A stretch of 26,221 nt of DNA from positions 1-26,221 of the forward strand of contig DNHS01000047.1 of the NCBI GenBank assembly GCA_003485765.1. The letters are read 5' to 3'. The notes under the pieces are model-generated. The model saw only the letters and a program-made list of their open reading frames with translations. It was not told the DNA's origin and did no database searches. The translations under genes and the position numbers were made by a program. The DNA comes from Candidatus Omnitrophota bacterium (lineage in GTDB: Bacteria > Omnitrophota > Gorgyraeia > Gorgyraeales > Gorgyraeaceae). Below, piece by piece: positions 1 through 7,688 of this stretch; position 1 is the stretch's first letter; each line of letters opens with the position of its first letter.

Positions 1-822
1 ATAAATAATCACTATTTTGGCACAAACGGGGCTGAATATGCGACTATTTTCTATGACACCAATAATAGCGGCTACTACGTGGATCCAGCGAGTACATCAA
101 ACTTCAATGAAATCGCTTTTGCAGGATGGTTAAGACCTAGCGGATATAATGGCATGTACTCTCCAACTAATGCAGCTTACTTCTATCCAAACAACGCTAC
201 ATACGGGGCTTGGAGAATAAATGGAACAAGAAATGGTTATGGAGGCATTAACTACAATGGAAGAACTGTATTGATGATGCAAGATGATTTGATTGGTTTA
301 TATAATGAGGCATATGGGAGATGGATTGTTTATGGATATGGTTCAAATAATACTACTTATGTGCCGGGCAATCTTGTGGTAAGCGGATATCTCTATAAAA
401 ACGGCGGAGGATTCCAGATTGACCATCCTCTTGACCCGGCAAATAAAGTGCTGGTGCATAGTTTTGTAGAATCTCCTGATATGAAAAATCTTTACGATGG
501 CGTGGTTATATTGAATGATAAAGGAGAAAGTACTATACAGCTGCCGGATTGGTTTGGTGCGCTGAATAAAGACTTCCGCTATCAGCTTACGACAATCGGC
601 AAGCCTGGTATGCCTTATGTCAAAGAGGAGATAAAAGATAATAAATTTACTATTGCCGGAGACCCTGGCGTGAAAGTAAGCTGGCAGGTTACAGGCACTC
701 GTCACGACGCTTATGCTGAGAAGAATCGTATAAAAGTGGAAGAAGAGAAAGGCTCAAAGGATGGCCACCTGCCGAAAAAAGGAGAATATTTAGCTCCAGA
801 GTGCTATGGAGAGAAGGAGTAG
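1..822 (+). CDS. C-terminal part of a large surface / tail-fibre-like protein (5' end outside window)
   Basis: The frame is open from base 1, so this is the 3' end of a longer gene and the internal ATG at 79 is not a real start. The visible 273 residues are rich in Gly, Asn and Tyr, starting with repeats of the type YDTNNSGYYVDPAST, which are typical of phage tail-fibre-like and bacterial surface fibre proteins. From about base 415 there is a compact C-terminal domain (FQIDHPLDP, LVHSFVESPDM, YDGVV, LPDWF, DFRYQLT, FTIAG, KVSWQVTG) that I recognise from large secreted proteins of environmental bacteria, where it follows long repeat regions. The role is probably an extracellular fibre or adhesin; a prophage tail fibre is the alternative, but no phage gene is nearby. 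The last codons (GEKE) and the TAG stop fall inside the first copy of a 64-nt direct repeat. Confidence 0.75.
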   Translation: MNNHYFGTNGAEYATIFYDTNNSGYYVDPASTSNFNEIAFAGWLRPSGYNGMYSPTNAAYFYPNNATYGAWRINGTRNGYGGINYNGRTVLMMQDDLIGLYNEAYGRWIVYGYGSNNTTYVPGNLVVSGYLYKNGGGFQIDHPLDPANKVLVHSFVESPDMKNLYDGVVILNDKGESTIQLPDWFGALNKDFRYQLTTIGKPGMPYVKEEIKDNKFTIAGDPGVKVSWQVTGTRHDAYAEKNRIKVEEEKGSKDGHLPKKGEYLAPECYGEKE

Positions 823-870
823 CGAACTTTAGTTAGCGTTCATGTGATGCAGGCTAAAGCCTGCGGCTAC
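807..870. repeat. 64-nt direct repeat, copy 1 (upstream of hicBA)
   Basis: It is identical to 1422-1485 except for one base (CTGCGG here, CTACGG there). The right half holds a small palindrome, GCAGGCT-AA-AGCCTGC (849-864), followed by GGCTAC, the style of REP-like repeats found scattered in many environmental genomes. The left end overlaps the stop codon of the preceding surface-protein gene. The two copies are 615 bp apart and bracket hicB and hicA. Confidence 0.9.
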
Positions 871-892
871 AATATAATTGAGATGAGGCGAT

Positions 893-926
893 TTGCCTTG
901 ATTTGCTTTTTAAGCTATGCTAAACT
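893..926 (+). promoter_or_regulatory. possible sigma-70 promoter of hicBA
   Basis: Two overlapping candidates each have a 17-nt spacer: TTGCCT (893-898) with TATGCT (916-921), and TTGATT (898-903) with TAAACT (921-926). Each box matches consensus at about 4 of 6 positions. The position just ahead of a strong ribosome binding site (GGAGGTG at 934-940) fits a toxin-antitoxin promoter. This is moderate to weak evidence. Confidence 0.35.
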
Positions 927-946
927 TTTAAGCGGAGGTGAATTTC

Positions 947-1168
947 ATGGAAAAGCCAATAGAAGAGTTGGTATTCGTTGTTGAAGAAGCAGACGATGGC
1001 GGTTATATAGCCAGATCCTTAGGCGTAAGCATTATTACCGAAGCAGATGACTTGGAGGCATTGCGTTCCCAAGTTCTGGATGCTGTGCGGTGCCATTTTA
1101 CCGAGGAAAAACAAAGGCCGCGTATTATTAGATTACATATGGTTAAAGATGAAGTATTGGCCTCATGA
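947..1168 (+). CDS. hicB: HicB-family antitoxin
   Basis: A 73-residue protein with the partial RNase H-like fold pattern of short HicB antitoxins (VFVVEEADDGGYIARSLG..I.TEADDLEALR..V.DAVRCHF). Members of this short family are sometimes mislabelled as 2-oxoisovalerate dehydrogenase subunits. I chose ATG 947 because GGAGGTG lies six bases upstream; an in-frame GTG at 938 overlaps that ribosome binding site. The stop overlaps the hicA start (ATGA). HicB proteins bind and neutralise HicA and usually repress their own promoter. The antitoxin-first order is the reverse of the classical hicAB arrangement. No obvious C-terminal DNA-binding domain is present, so autoregulation may need another factor. 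Confidence 0.85.
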   Translation: MEKPIEELVFVVEEADDGGYIARSLGVSIITEADDLEALRSQVLDAVRCHFTEEKQRPRIIRLHMVKDEVLAS

Positions 1169-1407
1169 AACTCCCTCGAGACATTAGTGGAGCAGAGTTA
1201 GCTGATTTACTCTCACGGTATGGATATTCTGTTACCCGACAGACAGGTAGTCATATCCGTTTGACTACTCAAGTCGGAGGCGAACATCATCTCACCATAC
1301 CTGCCCATTCTTCACTTCGCGTAGGAACACTAAGTGCTATTTTGAGTGAAATCGCTCAACATCTAAAACGAGACAAGTCTGATCTGATTCGAGAATTATG
1401 GGGTTAA
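1165..1407 (+). CDS. hicA: HicA-family mRNA interferase toxin
   Basis: 80 residues of the YcfA/HicA double-stranded-RNA-binding-like fold. The catalytic histidine is visible in the GSHIRL motif (His30), followed by the typical H.LTIPAHSSLRVGTL strand-helix pattern. HicA proteins cleave mRNA and tmRNA and arrest growth when HicB is lost. Translation is coupled to hicB through the 4-nt ATGA overlap. The length is normal and all expected motifs are present, so the toxin looks intact. Both genes sit between the two 64-nt direct repeats, which suggests the module may have been acquired or rearranged through them. Confidence 0.88.
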   Translation: MKLPRDISGAELADLLSRYGYSVTRQTGSHIRLTTQVGGEHHLTIPAHSSLRVGTLSAILSEIAQHLKRDKSDLIRELWG

Positions 1408-1421
1408 AAAACCTGCCGCAT

Positions 1422-1485
1422 TGGAGAGAAGGAGTAGCGAACTTTAGTTAGCGTTCATGTGATGCAGGCTAAAGCCTACGGCTAC
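1422..1485. repeat. 64-nt direct repeat, copy 2 (downstream of hicBA)
   Basis: The partner of 807-870, with one mismatch that breaks the GCAGGCT/AGCCTGC palindrome by one base pair. It starts 14 bases after the hicA stop and ends 13 bases before the start of the next gene, so it fills almost all of the gap and that gene has no good ribosome binding site. Confidence 0.9.
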
Positions 1486-1498
1486 TGAGCTAGGCCCA

Positions 1499-3064
1499 AT
1501 GAAATATTTATATCTATTTTTTGCCATAGCGATAATAGCAGTGATATGCTTCTCCAGCCTACCGTATTGGGAAAGCCGATACCCTGGATTTATGGAGTTT
1601 TCTAAAATCCCATTTCATATCTCGAGCGCCGTGGGGTTTATGCGTTGCGGCGGGTTTACGTTGACCAATTACTGGGGCCCTTCGTTTGCAGAAAACATGC
1701 CTAACACTTATTTCCCATTTTTTCAGCTTGTCGAACTTTTAATGTTGTCTAAAGGTGCAAGTATTTATTTTTTATCCTACTGGCTTACCTGGATTTTTTT
1801 ACCGCTGGCTTTTTTAACAATGCTTGTGTTTATGTATTCGCTTTATGGCGCTAGAATTACCGCCTATGCGATTGGGCTTTTATCTTTGTCTCCTATCTGG
1901 TCGGAATACCAATGGATGAATCCTCCACAGTCGCTTGTATTTATACTTATACCGCTAATATTTTTAGCCCTTCTCGCTAAAAGATATATAGTTACTTTTA
2001 TTCTTATTTTATGCTGCATGATGACCCATACTATAGGTATGGCTATTTTGCCGTGCCTTTTACTATACGCTATACATAGTAAAGCTCGGCGCAGAAGCAG
2101 CTTGATTTTATTAAGCATTATGCTGTTTCTCGGTTTGCCGTTATTCTGGCTTATAATCCAGCGCATAAAATTTAATGAGCTATCTGCTATAGGGTTTATG
2201 CATGGAAACTTTATATACTCGGCTAAAGAGTTTTTTAAAGCCATGTTTAGCATAAAAAATCAGAACCATGTATTTCTGGGGTGGCTGGCTTTTGCTGGTC
2301 TGGTTATATGTTATGTTAAAAGAGGCAAGTTTTTAATACTACCGAGTTATTTTCTTGCCTTACTCCCTATAGCATTGACCCAGCAGAATATAAGATTCTG
2401 GGGCATACCTGCAATAACTATATTTTCTCTCTTGGGCGGAGTTTTTTTAGGTACGGTTCACGAGGGTTTGGAGAAAATAAAGTTTGGTAAAATTATAGGA
2501 GTGGGATTTTTTATATCAGTCTTGGTTATATCGGGAATTCTATTTTATCGCCTGCCGAATATAGCTCTGCAGTTAAAAATTCCAACATTTGTATTCTTGA
2601 ACAAGCCGGATGCCTGGTATTACCCAAAGGTTTATTCTATGAAAGAGAAGGAAAGGATTATAGAGCTTGTAAAAGAACATGTTGCGCCTGACGAGTCTTT
2701 CTATATACATGGCAGCTACGATTTTAATCATTATGTCGCAGCTAATAGCTACAGGTCTAGTTTTATTCCAAAAACCCAGGAAGATCGTCCCATGAATATA
2801 AAACTGATAGTCGAAAGATTTAATCCGCCTTCATCTGACTATAATTTTCTGGAAAAGGTGAATGAAGAGTTTGATTTTAGCGCGTATATTTTGAAAGACG
2901 CATCTAAAGCTCTGAAAGTTAAAATGTCAATCCCGCTGATAAAGACTGGGCAGATAAAAATAGTTTTTATGGTTCTCGGCGCATTAATATTAATTGACCT
3001 TTTTAATTTACCGCGCATAGTTGTTAAAAGGAGAAGGCCAAGCGATAAAAATTTTAGGATTTAA
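1499..3064 (+). CDS. polytopic membrane protein, probable GT-C-like glycosyltransferase
   Basis: 521 residues with about eleven hydrophobic segments (roughly 4-22, 88-113, 119-135, 143-160, 163-190, 200-220, 256-273, 277-295, 300-320, 331-350 and 486-503) and one soluble stretch at 351-485. After the first helix comes a polar loop with YWGPSFAENMPNTYFPF. That layout (helix, acidic/aromatic loop, helix-rich core, soluble domain near the end) fits GT-C or PTPS-related membrane glycosyltransferases, which use polyprenyl-phosphate sugars. No clear catalytic Asp-Asp/Glu pair can be assigned, so function is inferred from topology only. ATG 1499 was chosen because the next Met (residue 32) would remove the first helix; the ribosome binding site is poor and the upstream 64-nt repeat ends 13 bases before the start. 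Confidence 0.55.
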   Translation: MKYLYLFFAIAIIAVICFSSLPYWESRYPGFMEFSKIPFHISSAVGFMRCGGFTLTNYWGPSFAENMPNTYFPFFQLVELLMLSKGASIYFLSYWLTWIFLPLAFLTMLVFMYSLYGARITAYAIGLLSLSPIWSEYQWMNPPQSLVFILIPLIFLALLAKRYIVTFILILCCMMTHTIGMAILPCLLLYAIHSKARRRSSLILLSIMLFLGLPLFWLIIQRIKFNELSAIGFMHGNFIYSAKEFFKAMFSIKNQNHVFLGWLAFAGLVICYVKRGKFLILPSYFLALLPIALTQQNIRFWGIPAITIFSLLGGVFLGTVHEGLEKIKFGKIIGVGFFISVLVISGILFYRLPNIALQLKIPTFVFLNKPDAWYYPKVYSMKEKERIIELVKEHVAPDESFYIHGSYDFNHYVAANSYRSSFIPKTQEDRPMNIKLIVERFNPPSSDYNFLEKVNEEFDFSAYILKDASKALKVKMSIPLIKTGQIKIVFMVLGALILIDLFNLPRIVVKRRRPSDKNFRI

Positions 3065-3065
3065 A

Positions 3066-3094
3066 TTGACAGATAAGCTTTTTTGATATATATT
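3066..3094 (+). promoter_or_regulatory. sigma-70-type promoter of the TPR/exported-protein operon
   Basis: TTGACA (3066-3071), a 17-nt spacer, then TATATT (3089-3094). It begins two bases after the previous gene's stop and is followed by AGGAGG (3111-3116) and the ATG at 3121. A perfect -35, the optimal spacer and a 5/6 -10 make this one of the clearest promoters in the window. Confidence 0.75.
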
Positions 3095-3120
3095 TATCAT
3101 TAAAACATATAGGAGGGGGC

Positions 3121-4578
3121 ATGTTTAAACGAAAATATGCGGTTTTAGTTATTTTGGCGGCAATGGTTCTGGCATTGCCTGCAATGGCTTTTTCAGTTGA
3201 AAAAGCTGACAAGGATGCTCTTTTACAAGAGTTAAGAGCTTCCATGGATAAAAACCCTGATGTACTGCGTAACGCGGTATTCCAAACTGGCGATGAGTAT
3301 ATGCGGCAAAATAAAGTGGATGAGGCCATCGCGCTTTATGAAAAGGCGTTAAAGGCTTTGCCTGACAATGAAGATTTAATGACTAGGCTTGCAAACATGT
3401 ATAGTCAGAAACAAGACTATAAAAGTTCTGCGGATATTTACAAAAAGTTAACAGAGTTAAAGCCTGAAAATGCATTTTATTTTAATATGCTTTCTGATGC
3501 GTATAGAAACGGCGGAGATAAAGAAAAGGCGGCAGGCGTGTGGAAAGATATTCTTGCCAAGAAACCCGATGACGCGGGAATACTTTCGCAGGCGGCTAAT
3601 TTTTACAGCAGTATTAATGACATGGATAATGCTATTTTATTGGCAGAGAAATTGGCAAAGCTTGAACCTTCAAATGCCGGATATCTGCAGGCGTTAGCCA
3701 TGTATTATTCCAGCGCGGATAAGATCGATAAGGCAGAGGCGGTGTATAATAAGATTATTGAAACAGCAAAAGACCCATGGCAGAAGGAATCCGCAGGCAG
3801 GGAACTTTTGAATATCTATCAGAAACAGAATAAATTAGATGATGCTGCCAAATCCTATGAGGCGGCGCTCCAGAAAAATCCGAATGATATCGCGCAATAT
3901 AAGATACTGGCTGAATTATATATGCGTAAAGGTGATAACGCTAAGGTTTTGGATGTGTACGAAAGAGCGGTAAAGGCAGATCCTAATGACAGGGAGATAG
4001 CTAACCGCCTGGTTGATGCATATGAATCTAACGGCAAGCTGGACCAGGCTGTGGCGCAAATCCAGAAACTTATACAGGCAAATCCCAGCGAGACTTTTTT
4101 GACGGATAGGCTTTCCAGTATTTATGAGAGAGCTGACAAAAAAGAGGATGCTAAAAAGGTGTGGGAAGCGCTTCTGGCAAAAGGTACCAATGATGCCGGG
4201 CTCTACGGAAGATACGCTGACGCTTTAAATAGAATGGGTGATTCAAGCGGCGCAATAGTGCAGCTTAAAAAGGCGCAGCAGCTTGACTCGAACAGCATGT
4301 TTTATACCCTGAGAATGACTGAGATTCTTGCCGCAAATAATCAGCAGGATGAAGCAAAAGCTATTCTGACCAAGCTGATAAACGAGGCAAAGGACAGTTG
4401 GGTAAAAGAAGACGCGAAGAGAAGGCTGGAACAGATAGATACATTAAAGAATATGCCTTCTGCTCCATGGGGCGGAGCAGTATCTACGCCAATGACGCAG
4501 CCTGTTCAGCAGACAGCGGTTCCTGTTTCACTGCCAGTGCCGCCAAAACAGGATACTATAAAAAAGAAGGGAAGATAG
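3121..4578 (+). CDS. exported tetratricopeptide-repeat protein A
   Basis: 485 residues. An N-terminal signal peptide (MFKRKYAVLVILAAMVLALPAMA, cleavage likely near residue 23) is followed by an array of about ten TPR-like units from residue 45 to about 450, for example the typical DEAIALYEKALKALPDN unit. The tail is Pro/Gln/Val-rich and ends in a basic KKKGR. TPR arrays are protein-protein scaffolds; here it would act in the periplasm or at the envelope. The start has a strong ribosome binding site. It is paralogous to the 5711 gene along its full length, and its C-terminal third is duplicated in the gene just downstream. The specific partner is unknown; the co-transcribed small exported proteins are the obvious candidates. 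Confidence 0.85.
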   Translation: MFKRKYAVLVILAAMVLALPAMAFSVEKADKDALLQELRASMDKNPDVLRNAVFQTGDEYMRQNKVDEAIALYEKALKALPDNEDLMTRLANMYSQKQDYKSSADIYKKLTELKPENAFYFNMLSDAYRNGGDKEKAAGVWKDILAKKPDDAGILSQAANFYSSINDMDNAILLAEKLAKLEPSNAGYLQALAMYYSSADKIDKAEAVYNKIIETAKDPWQKESAGRELLNIYQKQNKLDDAAKSYEAALQKNPNDIAQYKILAELYMRKGDNAKVLDVYERAVKADPNDREIANRLVDAYESNGKLDQAVAQIQKLIQANPSETFLTDRLSSIYERADKKEDAKKVWEALLAKGTNDAGLYGRYADALNRMGDSSGAIVQLKKAQQLDSNSMFYTLRMTEILAANNQQDEAKAILTKLINEAKDSWVKEDAKRRLEQIDTLKNMPSAPWGGAVSTPMTQPVQQTAVPVSLPVPPKQDTIKKKGR

Positions 4579-4620
4579 GATAGATAGCGCGTTGGAATAA
4601 AAATAACTTGGGAGGTGTGT

Positions 4621-5244
4621 ATGAAAAAGCTATTAATTGCTATTCTTTTAGGAATGTTTTTTATTTGCGCGTCTTCAGCCAATGCGGCGCAGGATGAAGA
4701 AATGACGCCTGGGATGATTGCGGATCAAGCTGCGGCAGCGTATGCTGATGTTCTTTTGAAGGAAAAGCTTGTCGGTGAATATGAGAAAGCCGGAAAAATA
4801 GAGGATGCTAAAAAGGTATGGGGAGCGCTTTTGGTAAAAGTCACGATTGACCCTGGATTATATGGCCGGTACGCTGAGTTTTTAAATAGAACAGGGGATG
4901 CGAATGGCGCAATAGCGCAGCTTAAAAAGGCGCAGCAGCTTGACCCAGCCAACACGTTTTATACCTTTAGAATGGCTGAGATTCTTGCTATGAACAATAG
5001 GCAGAATGAAGCAAAAGCTATCCTGACCAAGCTGATAAGCGAGGCAAAGGACAGCTGGGGAAAAGAAGACGCAGAGAGAAGGCTGGAACAGATAGATACA
5101 TTAACATTAAAGAATATGCTGACTGCTCCAGCAGAGGGTGGAGCAGTATCTACGCCAATAACGCCGTCTGTTCAGCAGACAGCGGTTCCTATTTCACTGC
5201 CAGTGCCGCCAAAACAGGATACTACGAAAGAGAAGGGAATGTAA
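4621..5244 (+). CDS. short exported TPR protein, truncated tandem duplicate of protein A
   Basis: 207 residues with its own signal peptide (MKKLLIAILLGMFFICASSANA). From about residue 60 to the end it is closely similar to the last third of protein A: KKVWGALL, LYGRYAEFLNR, AQLKKAQQLDP, EAKAILTKLI, RRLEQIDTL, and the tail QQTAVP(I/V)SLPVPPKQDT. The similarity also holds at the nucleotide level (about 4141-4578 against 4798-5244), so it arose by partial tandem duplication with loss of the N-terminal repeats. ATG 4621 was preferred over GTG 4615 because GGAGG is at 4611-4615. Only two or three TPR-like units remain. The intact frame and preserved export signal argue that it is not simply a decaying copy. 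Confidence 0.8.
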   Translation: MKKLLIAILLGMFFICASSANAAQDEEMTPGMIADQAAAAYADVLLKEKLVGEYEKAGKIEDAKKVWGALLVKVTIDPGLYGRYAEFLNRTGDANGAIAQLKKAQQLDPANTFYTFRMAEILAMNNRQNEAKAILTKLISEAKDSWGKEDAERRLEQIDTLTLKNMLTAPAEGGAVSTPITPSVQQTAVPISLPVPPKQDTTKEKGM

Positions 5245-5286
5245 ACGCGGGAGATATTTGTATTAAAAAATAACAAGGAGGTGGAT

Positions 5287-5706
5287 GTGAAGAAGTGGTT
5301 TGCTGTTTTTATCGTTTTTACTTTTGCGGCCAGTCTTGGGTGTTTCGCGAGTCAGGCTGTGTATGCCAAGGATGCGCCAAAAGCTGTTGAGAAGAAGGCG
5401 GAAGCAAAAGCTGCTGAGCCGGCGGCTGTGGAAAGAGAAGAACCTAAGGTAGTGCTCAAGTTCAAATCAATAGAAGATGCGCAGGAATTCGATAAGCTCT
5501 TTAGTGAAAAACAGGTTTCATTCATCATAATGGCAGGGTTAAATAAATATGGTTTACAGGAACAGAAGAATGTAGATGAAATTGATAAGCAGATAGAAGA
5601 AAAATTCGAATTCAAAATGAAGGAAGGTAAGATGTATAAGTTAGACAGGCAAAAACTGGAGATGCTAGAAGTAGGTGATATCCCGAAACAGGAGGCTCCT
5701 GAATAG
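5287..5706 (+). CDS. small exported protein of unrecognised family, paralogue 1
   Basis: 139 residues: a signal peptide (about 1-27, ending AVYA), an Ala/Lys/Glu-rich linker (28-55), then a conserved module with VVLKFKSIEDAQEFDKLF, EIDKQIEEKFEFKM, KMYKLDR and EVGDIPKQ. It is clearly paralogous to the 7185 gene. I do not recognise the family. GTG 5287 is the likely start because GGAGG sits at 5277-5281; the alternative GTG at 5281 lies inside that site. It lies between two TPR genes and is four bases from the next, so tight co-expression and perhaps binding to the TPR proteins is inferred. The LGC at residues 17-19 is not a good lipobox, so a lipoprotein is unlikely. Confidence 0.75.
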   Translation: MKKWFAVFIVFTFAASLGCFASQAVYAKDAPKAVEKKAEAKAAEPAAVEREEPKVVLKFKSIEDAQEFDKLFSEKQVSFIIMAGLNKYGLQEQKNVDEIDKQIEEKFEFKMKEGKMYKLDRQKLEMLEVGDIPKQEAPE

Positions 5707-5710
5707 CGAT

Positions 5711-7159
5711 ATGTTTAAGCGAGAATATACAGTTTTTGTTGTTTTTATAATAGCCGCAATTCTAATGCTGCCGTTTCCGGCTTTTGCAGTTGAAAAACAA
5801 GATAAAGATGCTATATTGCAAGAGATAAGCGCTTTTATTGACAAGGCCCCTAATACAATACGTCCTATAATTTTCTCAATAGCTGATGAATATGCGCGCG
5901 CTAATAAGATTGATGAAGCAATAGCGCTTTATGAAAAGGCATTGAAAATATTACCTAGCAGTGAAGATCTTTTAGGCCGGCTTGCCAATTTATACAACAG
6001 GAAAAAAGATTATTTGAAATCAGCGGATATTTATAAGAAAATGATAGAATTGAAGCCGGAAAATATCTGGTATTACAATGTTCTTTCCGATACTTATAAG
6101 AGCGCAAAGCTTGATGATAAAGCAGCAGCTCTTTGGGAAGATTTGATGAAAAAGTCTAATAACCCTGATATTTTTATGCAAGCGGCAAATTTTTATAAAA
6201 ACCAGAATAATACTGATAAGGCAGTTTTAGCAGTTAAAAAAGCAATAGAGTTGAAGCCTGATAATACAGCTTATCAACAAGCATTGGAGTCTTATTATGT
6301 AAAGCTGGAAAAGTTTAGTGATGCGGAAGCTATTTGTAATAAGATTTTGACAGGTTCAAAGGATGCATGGGTGAAAGACTGGGCAAATTCAGAACTTATT
6401 AATATTTATCAAAAGCAGAATAAATTGCCAGAGCTGGCCGTGAGATTCGAAAAAGATTTGGCGCAGGCCCCTAAAGAACTAAGCGGATACAGGAAGCTGG
6501 CGGAGTTATATCAGAGGAATAATGAGCGTGATAAAGCAATTGAAGTCTATGAAAAAGCTGTTGGCCTGGGTTCGGATGATAAGGATATCAATATGAGGTT
6601 TTTAGATTTGTGTGAAAACTCTGAGAAATTCGATAAAGCAGAAGCGCAGATTAAAAGGATTATAGCTAGTAACCCGCAGGATTTTTACCTTTATGAACGG
6701 CTGGCAAATATATTTGTCAAGGCTAAAAAGGTAGATGAGGCAAAAAAAACATGGCAGCAGCTTTTGGAAAAGGCGCCAAATGACGCGGGAACGTTTTCAA
6801 GGTTTGGCGATAGATTAAATGAATGGGGCGATACTAATGGGGCTATACAACAGTACAGAAAAGCGCAGTCTTTAGATACCAATAGTTTACGGTATACTAT
6901 GCGTATAGCGGATTTATTGGTTAACCATGGGAAAATTGAAGATGCAAAAAAGGAATTGAATAATATAATTGCTAAGGCTGCAGATGCTTGGACGAAGAAA
7001 GAAGCGGAACGTAAGGTTAAAGATCTAGAGGTAAAGGCAAAAGAAGCAGTATCTATTCCAGCAGTAGTAGCGGTTTCTCCTCAGGCGCAGCCAGCAAAAG
7101 CAGCGCCTGCTGAGAAAGCAACAAAGCCGGCAAAGAAAAAAGGCTTATTTTCTAGGTAA
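5711..7159 (+). CDS. exported tetratricopeptide-repeat protein B
   Basis: 482 residues: a signal peptide ending PAFA (about residue 26), about ten TPR-like units (for example IDEAIALYEKALKILPSSEDL and DKAIEVYEKAVGLGSDD), then an Ala/Pro/Lys-rich tail ending KKKGLFSR. Unit order and spacing match protein A along the whole length, so A and B are paralogues. ATG 5711 aligns with the MFKR(K/E)Y start of protein A; upstream in-frame codons belong to the overlap with the previous gene. There is no close ribosome binding site, and the previous stop is four bases away, so translation is probably coupled. Likely an envelope scaffold; partner unknown. Confidence 0.83.
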   Translation: MFKREYTVFVVFIIAAILMLPFPAFAVEKQDKDAILQEISAFIDKAPNTIRPIIFSIADEYARANKIDEAIALYEKALKILPSSEDLLGRLANLYNRKKDYLKSADIYKKMIELKPENIWYYNVLSDTYKSAKLDDKAAALWEDLMKKSNNPDIFMQAANFYKNQNNTDKAVLAVKKAIELKPDNTAYQQALESYYVKLEKFSDAEAICNKILTGSKDAWVKDWANSELINIYQKQNKLPELAVRFEKDLAQAPKELSGYRKLAELYQRNNERDKAIEVYEKAVGLGSDDKDINMRFLDLCENSEKFDKAEAQIKRIIASNPQDFYLYERLANIFVKAKKVDEAKKTWQQLLEKAPNDAGTFSRFGDRLNEWGDTNGAIQQYRKAQSLDTNSLRYTMRIADLLVNHGKIEDAKKELNNIIAKAADAWTKKEAERKVKDLEVKAKEAVSIPAVVAVSPQAQPAKAAPAEKATKPAKKKGLFSR

Positions 7160-7184
7160 TGTTACAAAACAAGGAGGTGTGGCA

Positions 7185-7619
7185 GTGAAGAAGATAATAG
7201 TTTTAGCAGCGCTTGTAGCATTTGCAGCCGGCATTATGTTTGTTTGCAGCGATACAGCTATTGCAGCTGCAAAGGATAAGCCAAAGGCGGCAGTGGCAGC
7301 GCCAATAACGCCTGTAGCTCCAACACCAGTAGCAGCAGCTCCTGAGGGGAAAGTGGTATGCAAGTTTAAAGACAAAGATCAGATGGCAGAATTTGAACAG
7401 CTTTATGTTGCAAAACAGGCAACATTTGGCAGGATGAGTGTATTGCAGGCATATTTTTCGCTTGAGCAGAATAATCTGCAGGAAATAGATAGGCAGATGG
7501 ATAAGAAATTCAATTTTAAGATGGATTCTAGCAAGATGTATGATTTAAATAGGGATGGTATGGAGATAAGAGAAGTAGGCGATGTTCCTCAGCAGCCAGC
7601 GCCAGCAGAAAATAAGTAG
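7185..7619 (+). CDS. small exported protein of unrecognised family, paralogue 2
   Basis: 144 residues: a signal peptide (cleavage near DTAIA), an Ala/Pro-rich linker, then the same module as the 5287 product: VVCKFKDKDQMAEFEQLY, EIDRQMDKKFNFKM, KMYDLNRDGMEIREVGDVPQQ. GTG 7185 is preferred over GTG 7179 because GGAGG lies at 7173-7177. It is the last gene of the operon and is followed by a terminator. The repeated order (TPR protein, then small protein, twice) suggests each small protein is paired with its upstream TPR protein. The function is unknown. Confidence 0.77.
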   Translation: MKKIIVLAALVAFAAGIMFVCSDTAIAAAKDKPKAAVAAPITPVAPTPVAAAPEGKVVCKFKDKDQMAEFEQLYVAKQATFGRMSVLQAYFSLEQNNLQEIDRQMDKKFNFKMDSSKMYDLNRDGMEIREVGDVPQQPAPAENK

Positions 7620-7642
7620 ATAGGGATATTTAAACAGTATTG

Positions 7643-7688
7643 AGAGCCGATGTTATTTAAAATAGCATCGGCTCTTTTTTATTTTTTG
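7643..7688 (+). terminator. intrinsic terminator of the TPR/exported-protein operon
   Basis: A strong hairpin with arms AGAGCCGATG (7643-7652) and CATCGGCTCT (7666-7675); the pairing extends inward with one G-U pair. It is followed directly by a long T-rich run to about 7687. It starts 23 bases after the last operon gene. Confidence 0.9.

Noticed and set aside
5287..5706. Small protein 1 as a lipoprotein (Cys in SLGC)
   Set aside because: The position three before Cys is Ser, not Leu/Val/Ile, and a normal signal-peptidase site (AVYA) follows; paralogue 2 has no matching Cys context.
5675..5710. Upstream extension of TPR protein B (MISRNRRLLNSD)
   Set aside because: It overlaps the preceding gene, would precede the signal peptide, and protein A begins with the equivalent of the ATG at 5711.
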